13,311 nucleotides of DNA from an uncultured delta proteobacterium. GTDB lineage: Bacteria; RBG-13-61-14; DRUE01. The first letter of the stretch is position 1; each line of letters opens with the position of its first letter. Of this stretch, positions 1 to 7,851 are shown in pieces. Below the pieces are notes generated by a model. It had not been told where the DNA came from and ran no database searches. It saw nothing but the letters and a program-made list of their open reading frames with translations. Position numbers and translations under genes: made by a program. The DNA lies in assembly GCA_903930515.1 (NCBI GenBank), contig CAIYYW010000084.1:1-13311 (forward strand). Direction: 5' to 3'.

Positions 1-589
1 CTGGTTCGGGGTCCTTCCCAAATGGGGGATTGTCACCCAGCCGCTCGCCTTCATCCTCTTCTTCACCTGCGGAATGATGGAGATCAAGCGCACCCCCTTT
101 GACCTGCCCGAGGGAGAGAGCGAGATCGTGGCCGGATATTTCCTGGAATATTCCGGCGCCAAGTTTATGATGTTCCTGTTCTCGGAATATGTTGAGATGA
201 TCCTGCTCGCCGCGATGACCGTGTTGCTTTTTTTCGGCGGCTGGCAGATTCCCTTTGTGGACGCCGCGGGGATCCGGATTCCGCTGTTACAGGTGGACCT
301 CATCTGGGCCAACCTGGCCTGGGTCCAGGCCCACAGCTTCGGGCCGACGCTGGCCAACCTTTTGCTGGCGGCCGGACAAGCCGGATGTTTCGCGGCCAAG
401 GTGGTGTTCTTCTGCTGGATCCTGGTCACCATCCGCTGGACCTGGCCCCGGTTCCGCTACGACCAGGTGATGCGGCTGGGATGGAGAAGGATCCTCCCGC
501 TTTCTATGGTCAATATTGTCCTGACCGTGGCCGTGGTTTTGGCCGAGGAAAAATACAAGCCGATGGTTAAGAGGTTATTGAGGTATTGA
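1..589 (+). CDS. nuoH: NADH-quinone oxidoreductase subunit H (NuoH), 5' truncated
   Basis: This is the C-terminal 195 residues of NuoH, the complex I membrane subunit that forms much of the quinone-binding cavity where the peripheral arm meets the membrane arm. The reading frame is open from base 2 and runs off the left edge, so the true start is outside the window; the first internal ATG (74) is not a start. The hallmark is the conserved cytoplasmic loop RTPFDLPEGESEIVAGY followed by LEYSG and a later RFRYDQVMRLGW motif, both strongly typical of NuoH. Several hydrophobic helices follow. The stretch between the FFGGW motif and RFRYDQ is about 35 residues longer than I recall for Escherichia coli NuoH, probably a longer loop or helix extension seen in several other phyla. 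The stop TGA overlaps the ATG of nuoI, which indicates translational coupling within a nuo operon. Confidence 0.97.
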   Translation, partial: WFGVLPKWGIVTQPLAFILFFTCGMMEIKRTPFDLPEGESEIVAGYFLEYSGAKFMMFLFSEYVEMILLAAMTVLLFFGGWQIPFVDAAGIRIPLLQVDLIWANLAWVQAHSFGPTLANLLLAAGQAGCFAAKVVFFCWILVTIRWTWPRFRYDQVMRLGWRRILPLSMVNIVLTVAVVLAEEKYKPMVKRLLRY

Positions 590-1098
590 TGGCGAAAGAG
601 AAACCAACCCCCAATTGGGTCCGGTTCTATCTCCCGGAGCTGCTGCGGGGATTTTATATCACCACCAAGCATTTCCTGATCAACTTCTTCGGGTTCATCC
701 CCGGCTTGGACCGGATCATCAAGAAGGAAGTGGTCACTTATCAATACCCGGAGCAGGAGCGGCCGATCTCGGATCGCTGGCGGGGCCGTCATTGCCTGAA
801 CAAAAGGGAAGACGGTTCCACCAAGTGCGTGGCCTGCTACTGTTGCGCCACGGTCTGCCCGGCCCAGTGCATCACCATTGAGGCGGGCGAGTCTCCGCCG
901 GACGCGGAAGTGGAAAAGGTTCCCAAGAAGTTTGAGATCAATCTGTTTGAATGCGTTTACTGCGGGCTGTGCGTGGAGGCCTGCCCCTGCGACGCCCTGT
1001 ATATGGATATGAAGGAAATGAGACTGTGTCAATCCAGCCCGGATAAGTTCGTGATCGGGCTGAAGGATTTGATGGACTGGCGGGAAGATGGCTGCTGA
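589..1098 (+). CDS. nuoI: NADH-quinone oxidoreductase subunit I (NuoI), 2x[4Fe-4S] ferredoxin subunit
   Basis: NuoI carries clusters N6a and N6b, which pass electrons along the peripheral arm to cluster N2 near the quinone site. The 169-residue product has two classic CxxCxxCxxxCP motifs: C80, C83, C86, C90-P91 and C122, C125, C128, C132-P133. Both are complete. An N-terminal amphipathic stretch (about residues 10-45) should anchor it to NuoH. Extra cysteines lie beside the clusters (C69, C85, C94, C134); C94 in a CPAQC context is, from memory, not rare outside Proteobacteria. I chose the ATG at 589, which overlaps the nuoH stop as TGATG and has a GAGG at about 580-583, rather than the TTG three bases earlier. 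The 3' end overlaps nuoJ by 11 bases. Confidence 0.98.
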   Translation: MAKEKPTPNWVRFYLPELLRGFYITTKHFLINFFGFIPGLDRIIKKEVVTYQYPEQERPISDRWRGRHCLNKREDGSTKCVACYCCATVCPAQCITIEAGESPPDAEVEKVPKKFEINLFECVYCGLCVEACPCDALYMDMKEMRLCQSSPDKFVIGLKDLMDWREDGC

Positions 1099-1621
1099 AG
1101 CGGTCAATTGGATTTACGCGGCCGGCTTTTACACTGTGGCCGGGATCGCGGTCCTGTCCGCGCTGATCGTGATCGGCGCGCGCAACCCCGTGATCAGCGC
1201 GGTCTGGCTGGTGGTCTGCCTGGTGGCGGTGGCCGGCATTTACGCGATGCTCCACGCCCAGTTCCTGGCGATGGTTCAGATTCTGGTTTACGCCGGCGCG
1301 GTTATGGTCTTGTTCGTGATGATTATGATGCTGATTGACATCGGCAAGTTTGAGCCGGGAAGGAAGTCCCAGAAGATTTTGCGCGTGATCGCCGCTCCCT
1401 TCGGAGTGGCGGTGACGGTGATCCTGGTGACCCTGGCCGGCCAGATCTCAAAGGTGAAAAATGTCCAATGGCCCGAGCCCCCGGAAGGGACCAGCGAGAA
1501 AATCGGCGGGATGCTCTTCACCAAGTACCTGCTCCCGTTTGAAGTCCTGTCGCTGCTTCTGCTCGCCGCGGTGATCGCCGCGATTTACCTGGCCCGGCGC
1601 CGGGACCGGGAGGAGAGTTGA
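1088..1621 (+). CDS. nuoJ: NADH-quinone oxidoreductase subunit J (NuoJ)
   Basis: NuoJ is a small membrane subunit of complex I, located between the quinone module and NuoK, that contributes to the half-channel closest to the peripheral arm. The 177-residue product has about five hydrophobic segments. It contains the family's best-conserved stretch, ARNPVISAVWLV near residues 34-45, followed by QILVYAGAVMVLFVMIMML (about residues 63-81). A polar stretch after the third helix (KFEPGRKSQK) and a charged C-terminus (ARRRDREES) are typical. The length is close to the usual 165-185. The ATG at 1088 lies inside nuoI in another frame, and the stop TGA at 1619-1621 shares one base with the nuoK ATG, so synthesis of I, J and K is likely coupled. 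Confidence 0.96.
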   Translation: MAAEAVNWIYAAGFYTVAGIAVLSALIVIGARNPVISAVWLVVCLVAVAGIYAMLHAQFLAMVQILVYAGAVMVLFVMIMMLIDIGKFEPGRKSQKILRVIAAPFGVAVTVILVTLAGQISKVKNVQWPEPPEGTSEKIGGMLFTKYLLPFEVLSLLLLAAVIAAIYLARRRDREES

Positions 1622-1926
1622 TGAGGATCGGACCGGAATATTATTTGGTCCTAAGCGCGGTCTTGTTCGGGATCGGTATGACCGGGGTATTGGTGCGGAG
1701 GAATGTGCTGGTGATTTTGATGAGCATTGAGTTGATGCTCAATGCCGCGAACCTGTCCCTGGTGACTTTCTCGCGCTTTTCCGGAGACCTCTCCGGCCAG
1801 GTCTTCGCGCTCCTGGTAATGGTGATCGCGGCCTGCGAGGTGGCGGTCGGACTGGCCATCATCATCTCGCTGTTCCGGAACAAGGACACGGTGGATGTGG
1901 ACCGGATAAACATAATGAAATGGTAA
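1621..1926 (+). CDS. nuoK: NADH-quinone oxidoreductase subunit K (NuoK)
   Basis: NuoK is the MrpC-like complex I subunit with three transmembrane helices that forms part of the proton path next to NuoN. The product has 101 residues, the standard family length. The two buried acidic residues needed for proton transfer are present as E37 (in the context LMSIELMLNAANL) and E73 (in IAACEVAVGLAI), equivalent to E36 and E72 of the Escherichia coli protein. The ATG at 1621 is preceded by a good ribosome binding site, GGGAGGAG at 1608-1615, inside the end of nuoJ. I rejected the TTG at 1618 because the ATG has better spacing and matches the family start. The gene is followed by a 4-base gap to nuoL. 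Confidence 0.98.
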   Translation: MRIGPEYYLVLSAVLFGIGMTGVLVRRNVLVILMSIELMLNAANLSLVTFSRFSGDLSGQVFALLVMVIAACEVAVGLAIIISLFRNKDTVDVDRINIMKW

Positions 1927-1930
1927 GCGG

Positions 1931-3976
1931 ATGCAAGAAGAATTAAAACAAGCGATCGCGCAGAACTGGCTGATCCTGATCCTGGTTTTCCCCTTCCTGG
2001 GGTTCCTGGTCAACGGACTCGGCGCGCTCTTCTTCCCGCGAAAATATCCCCGGTCGGTCAGCAACCTGATGGCCTGTCTGGCGATCGCGGGATCTTTCCT
2101 GGTAACCGCCTTCGGTCTCTGGTCCATCACCCAACAGCCGGCGCAAGCGTATTTTTTCCAGAAAGTTTTCACCTGGATTTCCGTGGGGGATTTCCAGGTC
2201 AACTTCGGTCTGATGTTCGACCATCTCTCCGCGGTGATGTGCCTGACCGTCACCCTGGTCGGGCTGCTGATCCATATTTACGCCACCGGCTATATGGCGC
2301 ACGACCCCGGCTACGCCCGGTTCTTCACTTATATGAACCTGTTTATGTTTATGATGCTGACCCTGGTTCTGGCAGATAATATCGTGCTGATGTTCGTGGG
2401 ATGGGAAGGCGTGGGACTCTGCTCCTATCTCCTGATCGGGTTCTGGTACGAGGACTGGGAAAAGGCCAAGGCCGGACTGAAGGCCTTCGTGGTCAACCGG
2501 ATCGGAGATTTAGGGTTCCTGCTCGGAATCTTCACCCTGTTCTGGGCGTTGGGCACCGTGGATTTCGCCGGGATGAGAAGCCTGATTGAATCCAGCCCCT
2601 TCTCCCTTTCCTCCCAGGCCATCCTCGGAATCAAGGTCGCCACCCTGGCCGGAATATTCCTCTTTGTCGGAGCCTGCGGCAAGAGCGCGCAATTGCCCTT
2701 GTATGTCTGGCTGCCGGACGCGATGGCCGGCCCCACCCCGGTGAGCGCGTTGATCCACGCGGCGACGATGGTCACCGCCGGGGTGTATATGATCGGAAGG
2801 CTCAGCTTCGTCTATGTCCATTCCCAGACCGCGCTGGCCATCGTCGCGATCGTGGGCGCGGCAACCGCTCTTTACGCCGGAGTCATCGGCCTGACCCAGA
2901 AGGATATCAAGCGCGTGCTGGCCTACTCCACGGTGAGCCAGCTCGGATATATGTTTTTGGCAATGGGGTCCGCGGCGTTCGCCGCGGGGATTTTCCACCT
3001 CTTCACCCACGCCTTTTTCAAGGCCCTGCTCTTCCTGGGGGCCGGCTCCGTGATCGTGGCGTTTCATCACAAGGAGCAGGACATCACCAGAATGGGAGGC
3101 CTAAATAAATCTCTCCCCTGGACTTATCGCACGGTGTTCATCGCCTACCTGGCCATCATCGGCATTCCGCCCTTTGCCGGGTTCTGGTCCAAGGATGAAA
3201 TCCTCTACCGTACTTTTGCCAGTTCCAACCAAGTTTTGGGAAAATACGGCTTGAATTTTGTGCTCTGGTTCATCGGCGTGACCGCGGCACTGGTCACCGC
3301 GATCTATATGACCCGCTGGATGATCCTGACTTTCTGGGGAGAATCGCGCGCGGACCAGGACGCCCAACATCATCTTCAGGAATCCCCCAACAGTATGATC
3401 ATCCCGCTCGGACTGTTGGCGATCGGATCGGTCCTGGTCGGATTTTTAGGAGTGCCGGCCCTGTTCGGAGGGTACAATTGGTTTGAGCAATTCCTGGAGC
3501 CTTCCTTTGCCAAGGCCCTGCCGGTGGAGCCCGGGGTTTCCCTGTTCGGGAACGAAAAATTATTGCAAGTGATCCTCCTGGTGATGTCCATCCTCGCCGC
3601 CATCATCGGGTTCCTGATCTCCTTTAGCGTTTACATTGAAAAGCCCGGTCTGGCCGCAAGGCTGGCGGAAAGGTATCAGGCCTTATACCAGCTCAGCTAT
3701 AACAAGTTTTATGTGGACGAGATTTACGACCGGACCATTGTTACCCCCCTGATCAAAGGCTCTTATTATTTCCTGTACCGGTTCGTGGATATGGGGATCA
3801 TTGACGGCCTGATCAACTTCTCCGCCAAGATCAACCAGTGGATTGGCAAGGCCCTGCGCCGGATCCAGAACGGCGTGGTCCAGACATATCTGTTCGTTTT
3901 CGCGCTCGGGATCGTGGTGATCCTGTTTTATGTTTTGGGGCATTATTTTAATATAAGGGTGAGCCTGTTAAGATGA
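1931..3976 (+). CDS. nuoL: NADH-quinone oxidoreductase subunit L (NuoL), distal proton pump
   Basis: NuoL is the most distal antiporter-like (MrpA-related) subunit of the complex I membrane arm and pumps protons during quinone reduction. The 681-residue product is rich in transmembrane helices. The conserved core VGWEGVGLCSYLLIGFWY holds the essential Glu at residue 159. The helix-7 Lys is K251 in GACGKSAQLPLYVWLPDAM, and H276 lies in SALIHAATMVTAGVYM. A family signature IKRVLAYSTVSQLGYM follows near residue 327. After about residue 590 comes YNKFYVDEIYDRTIV and a last helix, matching the long amphipathic lateral helix and terminal anchor of NuoL. The ATG at 1931 has only a poor ribosome binding site (AAGCGG). 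The stop overlaps the nuoM start as ATGA. Confidence 0.98.
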   Translation: MQEELKQAIAQNWLILILVFPFLGFLVNGLGALFFPRKYPRSVSNLMACLAIAGSFLVTAFGLWSITQQPAQAYFFQKVFTWISVGDFQVNFGLMFDHLSAVMCLTVTLVGLLIHIYATGYMAHDPGYARFFTYMNLFMFMMLTLVLADNIVLMFVGWEGVGLCSYLLIGFWYEDWEKAKAGLKAFVVNRIGDLGFLLGIFTLFWALGTVDFAGMRSLIESSPFSLSSQAILGIKVATLAGIFLFVGACGKSAQLPLYVWLPDAMAGPTPVSALIHAATMVTAGVYMIGRLSFVYVHSQTALAIVAIVGAATALYAGVIGLTQKDIKRVLAYSTVSQLGYMFLAMGSAAFAAGIFHLFTHAFFKALLFLGAGSVIVAFHHKEQDITRMGGLNKSLPWTYRTVFIAYLAIIGIPPFAGFWSKDEILYRTFASSNQVLGKYGLNFVLWFIGVTAALVTAIYMTRWMILTFWGESRADQDAQHHLQESPNSMIIPLGLLAIGSVLVGFLGVPALFGGYNWFEQFLEPSFAKALPVEPGVSLFGNEKLLQVILLVMSILAAIIGFLISFSVYIEKPGLAARLAERYQALYQLSYNKFYVDEIYDRTIVTPLIKGSYYFLYRFVDMGIIDGLINFSAKINQWIGKALRRIQNGVVQTYLFVFALGIVVILFYVLGHYFNIRVSLLR

Positions 3977-5565
3977 GCCTGATCTTAAAACAGATTTTGT
4001 CCTGGATTATTTTTGTCCCGGTGATCGGGATGTTCCTGCTTTTGTTTTTAGAGCGCGAAAAAGTCAGGGCGATCCGGGTGGTTTCTCTTTTGATTATGGT
4101 TCTGGATTTCGCCCTCTCGGTCTGGATGTACCTGAACTTCGACGGCTCCAGCCCTGATTTCCAGTTCATCCAGAGGCTTAATTGGATTCCCGGCTGGAAT
4201 ATTCACTACCAGGTCGGCATTGACGGGATCAGCCTGCTCCTGGTTATGCTCACCACCCTGCTCGGACCGGTGGTGATCCTCTCCAGCTGGGCCGCAGTCA
4301 AGGACCGGGTCAAGGAATATTATATATTCCTGCTCCTGCTCCAGACCGGTATGCTCGGAGCGTTCCTCTCCCTAGATATGATCCTGTTCTATGTCTTCTG
4401 GGAATTGATGCTGGTCCCGATGTATTTCCTGATCGGAATCTGGGGCGGGCCCCGGAGGATTTACGCCGCGATTAAGTTTTTCCTCTTTACCATGGTCGGT
4501 TCCGTGCTGATGCTGATCGCCATCCTCTGGCTCTATTTCTATACCGCCAGCTTTGATTATGTGATGATCTCCAACTTCCTCAGTTCCAACCAGCTCAAGG
4601 AAGTTTTTCAACTTTACCTGTTCGGAGCCTTTGCCATCGCCTTCGCGATCAAGGTGCCGATGTTCCCGCTCCATACCTGGCTCCCGGACGCTCATGTGGA
4701 AGCCCCGACCGCGGGTTCCGTGATCCTGGCCGCGGTGCTTTTGAAAATGGGAACTTACGGGTTCCTGCGTTTCGCCATCCCCTTCTTCCCCAACGCGGTG
4801 GCGCAACTGGGACCCCTGTTCTATACCCTGGCCGTGATCGGGATTATTTACGGAGCTTTGGTCTCAATGGTCCAGGAAGACATCAAGAAGCTGGTGGCCT
4901 ATTCCAGCGTCAGCCATCTCGGGTTCGTGATCCTCGGCCTGTTCGCCCTGACCGTGACCTCAATGCAGGGCGCCCTGATCCAGATGATCAACCACGGACT
5001 GTCCACCGGAGCCCTCTTCCTTTTGGTCGGGATCTTATACGAGCGCGCCCACAAGCGACAGATCAGCGACTTCGGAGGCATCGCCAAGGTGATGCCCGTT
5101 TACTCAGCCTTCTTCCTGATCGTGGCCCTGAGCAGCATCGGACTGCCCGGCCTGAACGGCTTTGTGGGAGAGTTCCTGATCCTGGTCGGGACCTATATCA
5201 GCGGCAATCCCTATTCCAAGCTCGCCGCGGCCCTGGCCGGAACCGGGGTGATTTTAGCCGCGGTATATTTGCTCTGGATGTATCAGCGGGTCTTCTTCGG
5301 GCCGCTCCGCAAGGAAGAGAATAAATCCCTGAAAGACCTGAACGCCCGGGAAATAATTTACCTGACCATCATCCTGGTCTTCATCGTCTGGATCGGGGTG
5401 CATCCCAATACCTTCCTGCAAAAGAGCGAGGCCTCCATCAACCAGGTGGTCAGCCAGGTCGCGGGCAAGCGCAAGCTCGCGGACGCGGGCCGGAAAGACC
5501 GGCTGGCCGGTTTGAAAAACCGTTTGCCCGCGGGCGGGGATTTTTCAGAACAGGGCGACAGGTAA
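3973..5565 (+). CDS. nuoM: NADH-quinone oxidoreductase subunit M (NuoM), proton pump
   Basis: NuoM is the middle antiporter-like proton-pumping subunit (MrpD-related) of complex I. The 530-residue product contains FYVFWELMLVPMYFLIGIWGG with the essential Glu at residue 144, the same number as in Escherichia coli. The core Lys is K227 in FAIKVPMFPLHTWLPDAH and a second Lys is K258 in LLKMGTYGF. The later IKKLVAYSSVSHLGFV motif (around residue 307) is typical of the family. Residues from about 496 onward form a basic, polar tail (GKRKLADAGRKDR and onward) that looks like an extension beyond the last helix; its DNA is rich in inverted repeats (see the separate entry). The start ATG overlaps the nuoL stop by 4 bases. 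Confidence 0.98.
   Translation: MSLILKQILSWIIFVPVIGMFLLLFLEREKVRAIRVVSLLIMVLDFALSVWMYLNFDGSSPDFQFIQRLNWIPGWNIHYQVGIDGISLLLVMLTTLLGPVVILSSWAAVKDRVKEYYIFLLLLQTGMLGAFLSLDMILFYVFWELMLVPMYFLIGIWGGPRRIYAAIKFFLFTMVGSVLMLIAILWLYFYTASFDYVMISNFLSSNQLKEVFQLYLFGAFAIAFAIKVPMFPLHTWLPDAHVEAPTAGSVILAAVLLKMGTYGFLRFAIPFFPNAVAQLGPLFYTLAVIGIIYGALVSMVQEDIKKLVAYSSVSHLGFVILGLFALTVTSMQGALIQMINHGLSTGALFLLVGILYERAHKRQISDFGGIAKVMPVYSAFFLIVALSSIGLPGLNGFVGEFLILVGTYISGNPYSKLAAALAGTGVILAAVYLLWMYQRVFFGPLRKEENKSLKDLNAREIIYLTIILVFIVWIGVHPNTFLQKSEASINQVVSQVAGKRKLADAGRKDRLAGLKNRLPAGGDFSEQGDR
5489..5545 (+). repeat. Cluster of inverted repeats followed by a T-run inside the nuoM 3' tail
   Basis: Three inverted repeats lie in succession. 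GCCGG/CCGGC (5489-5493 with 5499-5503) has a 5-base loop. CGGTTT/AAACCG (5508-5513 with 5517-5522) has a 3-base loop. GCCCGCGGGC is a perfect palindrome at 5526-5535. They are followed by GGGGA and five T's (5541-5545). All lie in the part of nuoM that codes the variable basic tail. This could be an intra-operon attenuator, a processing or stability element, or simply a GC-rich low-constraint tail. The hairpin nearest the T-run would have too small a loop to be a convincing intrinsic terminator. Confidence 0.4.
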
Positions 5566-5567
5566 TA

Positions 5568-7094
5568 ATGGAAGATCTGATCAAGATACCGATTCTGAGT
5601 TTTTATGACCTGGCCGGAGTGGCCACGCCGATGATGCTGGGGATTTTGGCCCTGGCCGGCCTGGTCCTGGACAGTTGGATCGGGAAAAAGAAGCCGAGCT
5701 GGATCGGAGGGTTCTCCCTGGCCGGGATGATCCTGATCCTGGCCTTCCAACTCCTGCTCCATATCGGACGCGCCAATTTGAGCGGAGACCTGGGAGCGGG
5801 GTTCGGGGGCCTGATCTTCTTTGATCTGTTCGGTATTTATTTCAATTACTTGTTCCTGGCCGCGGCCATCCTGGTAACGGCGATGAGCATCTCGCACCTG
5901 GAAGGGAAGGATTATAACCGCGGGGAGTATTACCTTCTGATCCTGATCGCCACCGCGGGGATGAGCCTGATGGCCGGAGCCAGAGACCTGATTATGGTCT
6001 TCATCGGACTGGAGACTATGTCCATCCCGATCTATGCCCTGGCCGCTTCCGACCAGTCCAATCCCAAGTCCAACGAGGCCGGGCTTAAATATCTCCTGCT
6101 CGGAGGGTTTGCCAGCGCCATCCTGCTTTACGGAATCGCCCTGCTTTACGGCGCGGCCGGCGCCACGGATTTTCTCACCCTCAGCAACGAGCTGGCCCGG
6201 CTCAAGATGCCGGACCTGCGCTTCTTCTTTATGATCGTGGGGATCGCCCTGGTCGTGATCGGGTTTGGGTTCAAGGTCGCGGCCGTGCCTTTTCATATGT
6301 GGGTCCCGGATGTTTATGAAGGAGCGCCCACCCCGATCACCGCCTATATGGCCGCCGGGGTCAAGGCCGCGGGCTTCGCCGTCCTGATCCGGGCTTTCCT
6401 CTATGCCTTTGCCGGGGAATGGCTTCAGACCTATCAAATCATCTGGATCCTGGCCGCGCTCACGATGACGGTCGGGAACCTGCTGGCATTGGTCCAGAAC
6501 AACCTCAAGCGTATGCTCGCCTATTCCAGCATCGCCCACGCCGGCTATCTCCTGGTCGGGATGACCACATTGGTTTCCTCCAATACCACCCAGGAAGCCT
6601 TTTCGCCAACCTACGCGATGATGTATTACCTGCTGGTTTATTCGTTTATGAACCTGGGCGCCTTTGCCGTGATTGTGGTCTTGGGAAGGGAAAGACGGGG
6701 AGGGGAAATGATCGCCGACTATTCCGACCTCTCAAGAAAGCGGCCCTTCCTGGCCGTCCTGATGGCGGTCTTTATGTTCTCCCTCGCCGGGGTACCCCCC
6801 CTGGGAGGTTTCTTCGGCAAGTTTTATCTCTTCCTCGGCGCCGTCCATTCCAGGCTCTACTGGCTCGTCCTGATCGCGGTACTCAACAGCGTGATCGCGG
6901 CTTTCTACTATCTGCGCGTGGTTTATGTGATGTATATGCAGAAGGAGCGGGAGGAAGTGATCCAGCCCGGGATCGAGACCGGGGTGCTGATCAACACCGT
7001 CCTGATCCTCTCCGCGGCGATGGTGGTGCTGCTCGGACTTGTCCCCAACCAATTCCTTGATATAATCTTTATGACTTTCCGGAAATTCGTCTGA
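5568..7094 (+). CDS. nuoN: NADH-quinone oxidoreductase subunit N (NuoN), proton pump
   Basis: NuoN is the third antiporter-like proton-pumping subunit of complex I, nearest the quinone module. The 508-residue product has about fourteen hydrophobic helices. Conserved features include FIGLETMSIPIYALAA with the essential Glu at residue 149, FGFKVAAVPFHMWVPDVYEG with K236, and AAGVKAAGFAVLIRAF with K266. LKRMLAYSSIAHAGYLLVG (near residue 312) and FSLAGVPPLGGFFGKFYLF (near residue 401) are strong NuoN signatures. The start is two bases after the nuoM TAA and has only a weak ribosome binding site, so it probably depends on coupling. It is the last gene of the complex I run; no terminator is visible before the next gene, which begins 25 bases later. 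Confidence 0.98.
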   Translation: MEDLIKIPILSFYDLAGVATPMMLGILALAGLVLDSWIGKKKPSWIGGFSLAGMILILAFQLLLHIGRANLSGDLGAGFGGLIFFDLFGIYFNYLFLAAAILVTAMSISHLEGKDYNRGEYYLLILIATAGMSLMAGARDLIMVFIGLETMSIPIYALAASDQSNPKSNEAGLKYLLLGGFASAILLYGIALLYGAAGATDFLTLSNELARLKMPDLRFFFMIVGIALVVIGFGFKVAAVPFHMWVPDVYEGAPTPITAYMAAGVKAAGFAVLIRAFLYAFAGEWLQTYQIIWILAALTMTVGNLLALVQNNLKRMLAYSSIAHAGYLLVGMTTLVSSNTTQEAFSPTYAMMYYLLVYSFMNLGAFAVIVVLGRERRGGEMIADYSDLSRKRPFLAVLMAVFMFSLAGVPPLGGFFGKFYLFLGAVHSRLYWLVLIAVLNSVIAAFYYLRVVYVMYMQKEREEVIQPGIETGVLINTVLILSAAMVVLLGLVPNQFLDIIFMTFRKFV

Positions 7095-7106
7095 AAAATT
7101 TCATCC

Positions 7107-7112
7107 GGAGGA
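7107..7112 (+). promoter_or_regulatory. Ribosome binding site of the FHA-domain gene
   Basis: GGAGGA lies 7 bases before the ATG at 7120. It is much stronger than the sites before nuoL, nuoM or nuoN, so this gene can be translated independently of nuoN. Confidence 0.75.
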
Positions 7113-7119
7113 AGCGGCA

Positions 7120-7788
7120 ATGTTGGATAGAACTACCGTCGCCACCAAAGGCTCAGAAGGAAAAGTGCTGGTGGTCCGGCTCGTGTTTGAGCGCCGGGCC
7201 GGGCAAAAGGTTTCCGGCGAATGGCTATACCTATTGTTCGGAGGCCAGTTCCTGATCGGCCGCGAAGAGGGCTGCGAAATTCGGATCATTGACGACCGGA
7301 TCAGCCGTAAGCACTCCCTGATCCGGCTGGGCGAGGAGAACGCCAGCCTGACCGACCTGGGGTCCACCAACGGCACTTACCGGAACGGGGAATTGGTGGA
7401 AGACGACATCATCATTGAGAACCAGGACAAGATTGATGTGGGACAGGCCGTGGTTTACAAGGTCCGCACTTGCCACCGCAACCGCCGGCTCAGCTCGATC
7501 CGGCTCAACAACGGCGGAGAAGCCTATTTGCTCGCCACCAACGAGATCCTTTTGGGCCGGTTCCAGGAAGATTCCCCGGAAATAGACCTGATGATTTACG
7601 ACTCTTCGGTGGATGCCCGGCAATGCCGGATTGAGCATTTTTATAACGACAATTTCATCGTGGCGCTCTCCCCTGAGGCGCCCATCCTGGTCAATGGCAA
7701 GCCGGTCAAGGAACTCGGGCTTAAGGACGGCGACCTGGTTGAGATCGGCCAGAGTGCGTTCCGCTGGAAAATCGTCTCACTGACCTGA
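7120..7788 (+). CDS. Tandem FHA-domain protein (one canonical, one degenerate FHA)
   Basis: FHA domains bind phosphothreonine peptides and connect Ser/Thr kinases to their partners. The 222-residue product has no signal peptide or membrane helix and is probably cytoplasmic. The first domain, about residues 35-115, has every expected motif: G47-R48 (FLIGREEGCEI), S62-R63-K64-H65, and L80-G81-S82-T83-N84-G85-T86. A second, similar fold appears about residues 128-220. It keeps G146-R147 (ILLGRFQED) and N192-G193 (ILVNGKPV), but ARQC (166-169) replaces the SRxH motif, so it may not bind phosphopeptide and may instead serve dimerisation or peptide-independent contact. No kinase or phosphatase gene is visible here. 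Its position after nuoN is not explained by a known complex I role. The start is well supported by its ribosome binding site. The fold is certain; the biological role is unknown. Confidence 0.9.
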   Translation: MLDRTTVATKGSEGKVLVVRLVFERRAGQKVSGEWLYLLFGGQFLIGREEGCEIRIIDDRISRKHSLIRLGEENASLTDLGSTNGTYRNGELVEDDIIIENQDKIDVGQAVVYKVRTCHRNRRLSSIRLNNGGEAYLLATNEILLGRFQEDSPEIDLMIYDSSVDARQCRIEHFYNDNFIVALSPEAPILVNGKPVKELGLKDGDLVEIGQSAFRWKIVSLT

Positions 7789-7801
7789 GCGGAAATGAAC
7801 C

Positions 7802-7829
7802 TTGACTGGAAAACCGTCCCGGCTAATCT
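7802..7829 (+). promoter_or_regulatory. Candidate weak promoter before ispE
   Basis: TTGACT (7802-7807) is followed after 16 bases by TAATCT (7824-7829), in the 63-base gap between the FHA gene and ispE. The -35 is 5 of 6 to the sigma70 consensus, but the -10 is only about 3 of 6. Transcription would begin near 7836, leaving a leader of about 16 bases before the ispE ATG, which has no visible ribosome binding site. The gap also holds GGCTAA twice (7821-7826 and 7834-7839). Confidence 0.3.
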
Positions 7830-7851
7830 TCGGGGCTAACCCTTTTCAGCG

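Noticed and set aside
586-588. TTG start for nuoI (and likewise TTG 1618 for nuoK and GTG 10162 for rplY)
   Set aside because: In each case an in-frame ATG slightly downstream has a better placed ribosome binding site and fits the family N-terminus.
5358-6539. Long antisense open frame of 393 codons opposite nuoM/nuoN
   Set aside because: The product is hydrophilic, rich in Gly, Asp, Gln and His, with no recognisable domain, and it spans two strongly conserved membrane genes. It is a by-product of codon bias in high-GC DNA.
7818-7834. CCCG/CGGG hairpin as a terminator between the FHA gene and ispE
   Set aside because: The stem has only 4 pairs with a 9-base loop and no T-run follows, so it is not a credible terminator.
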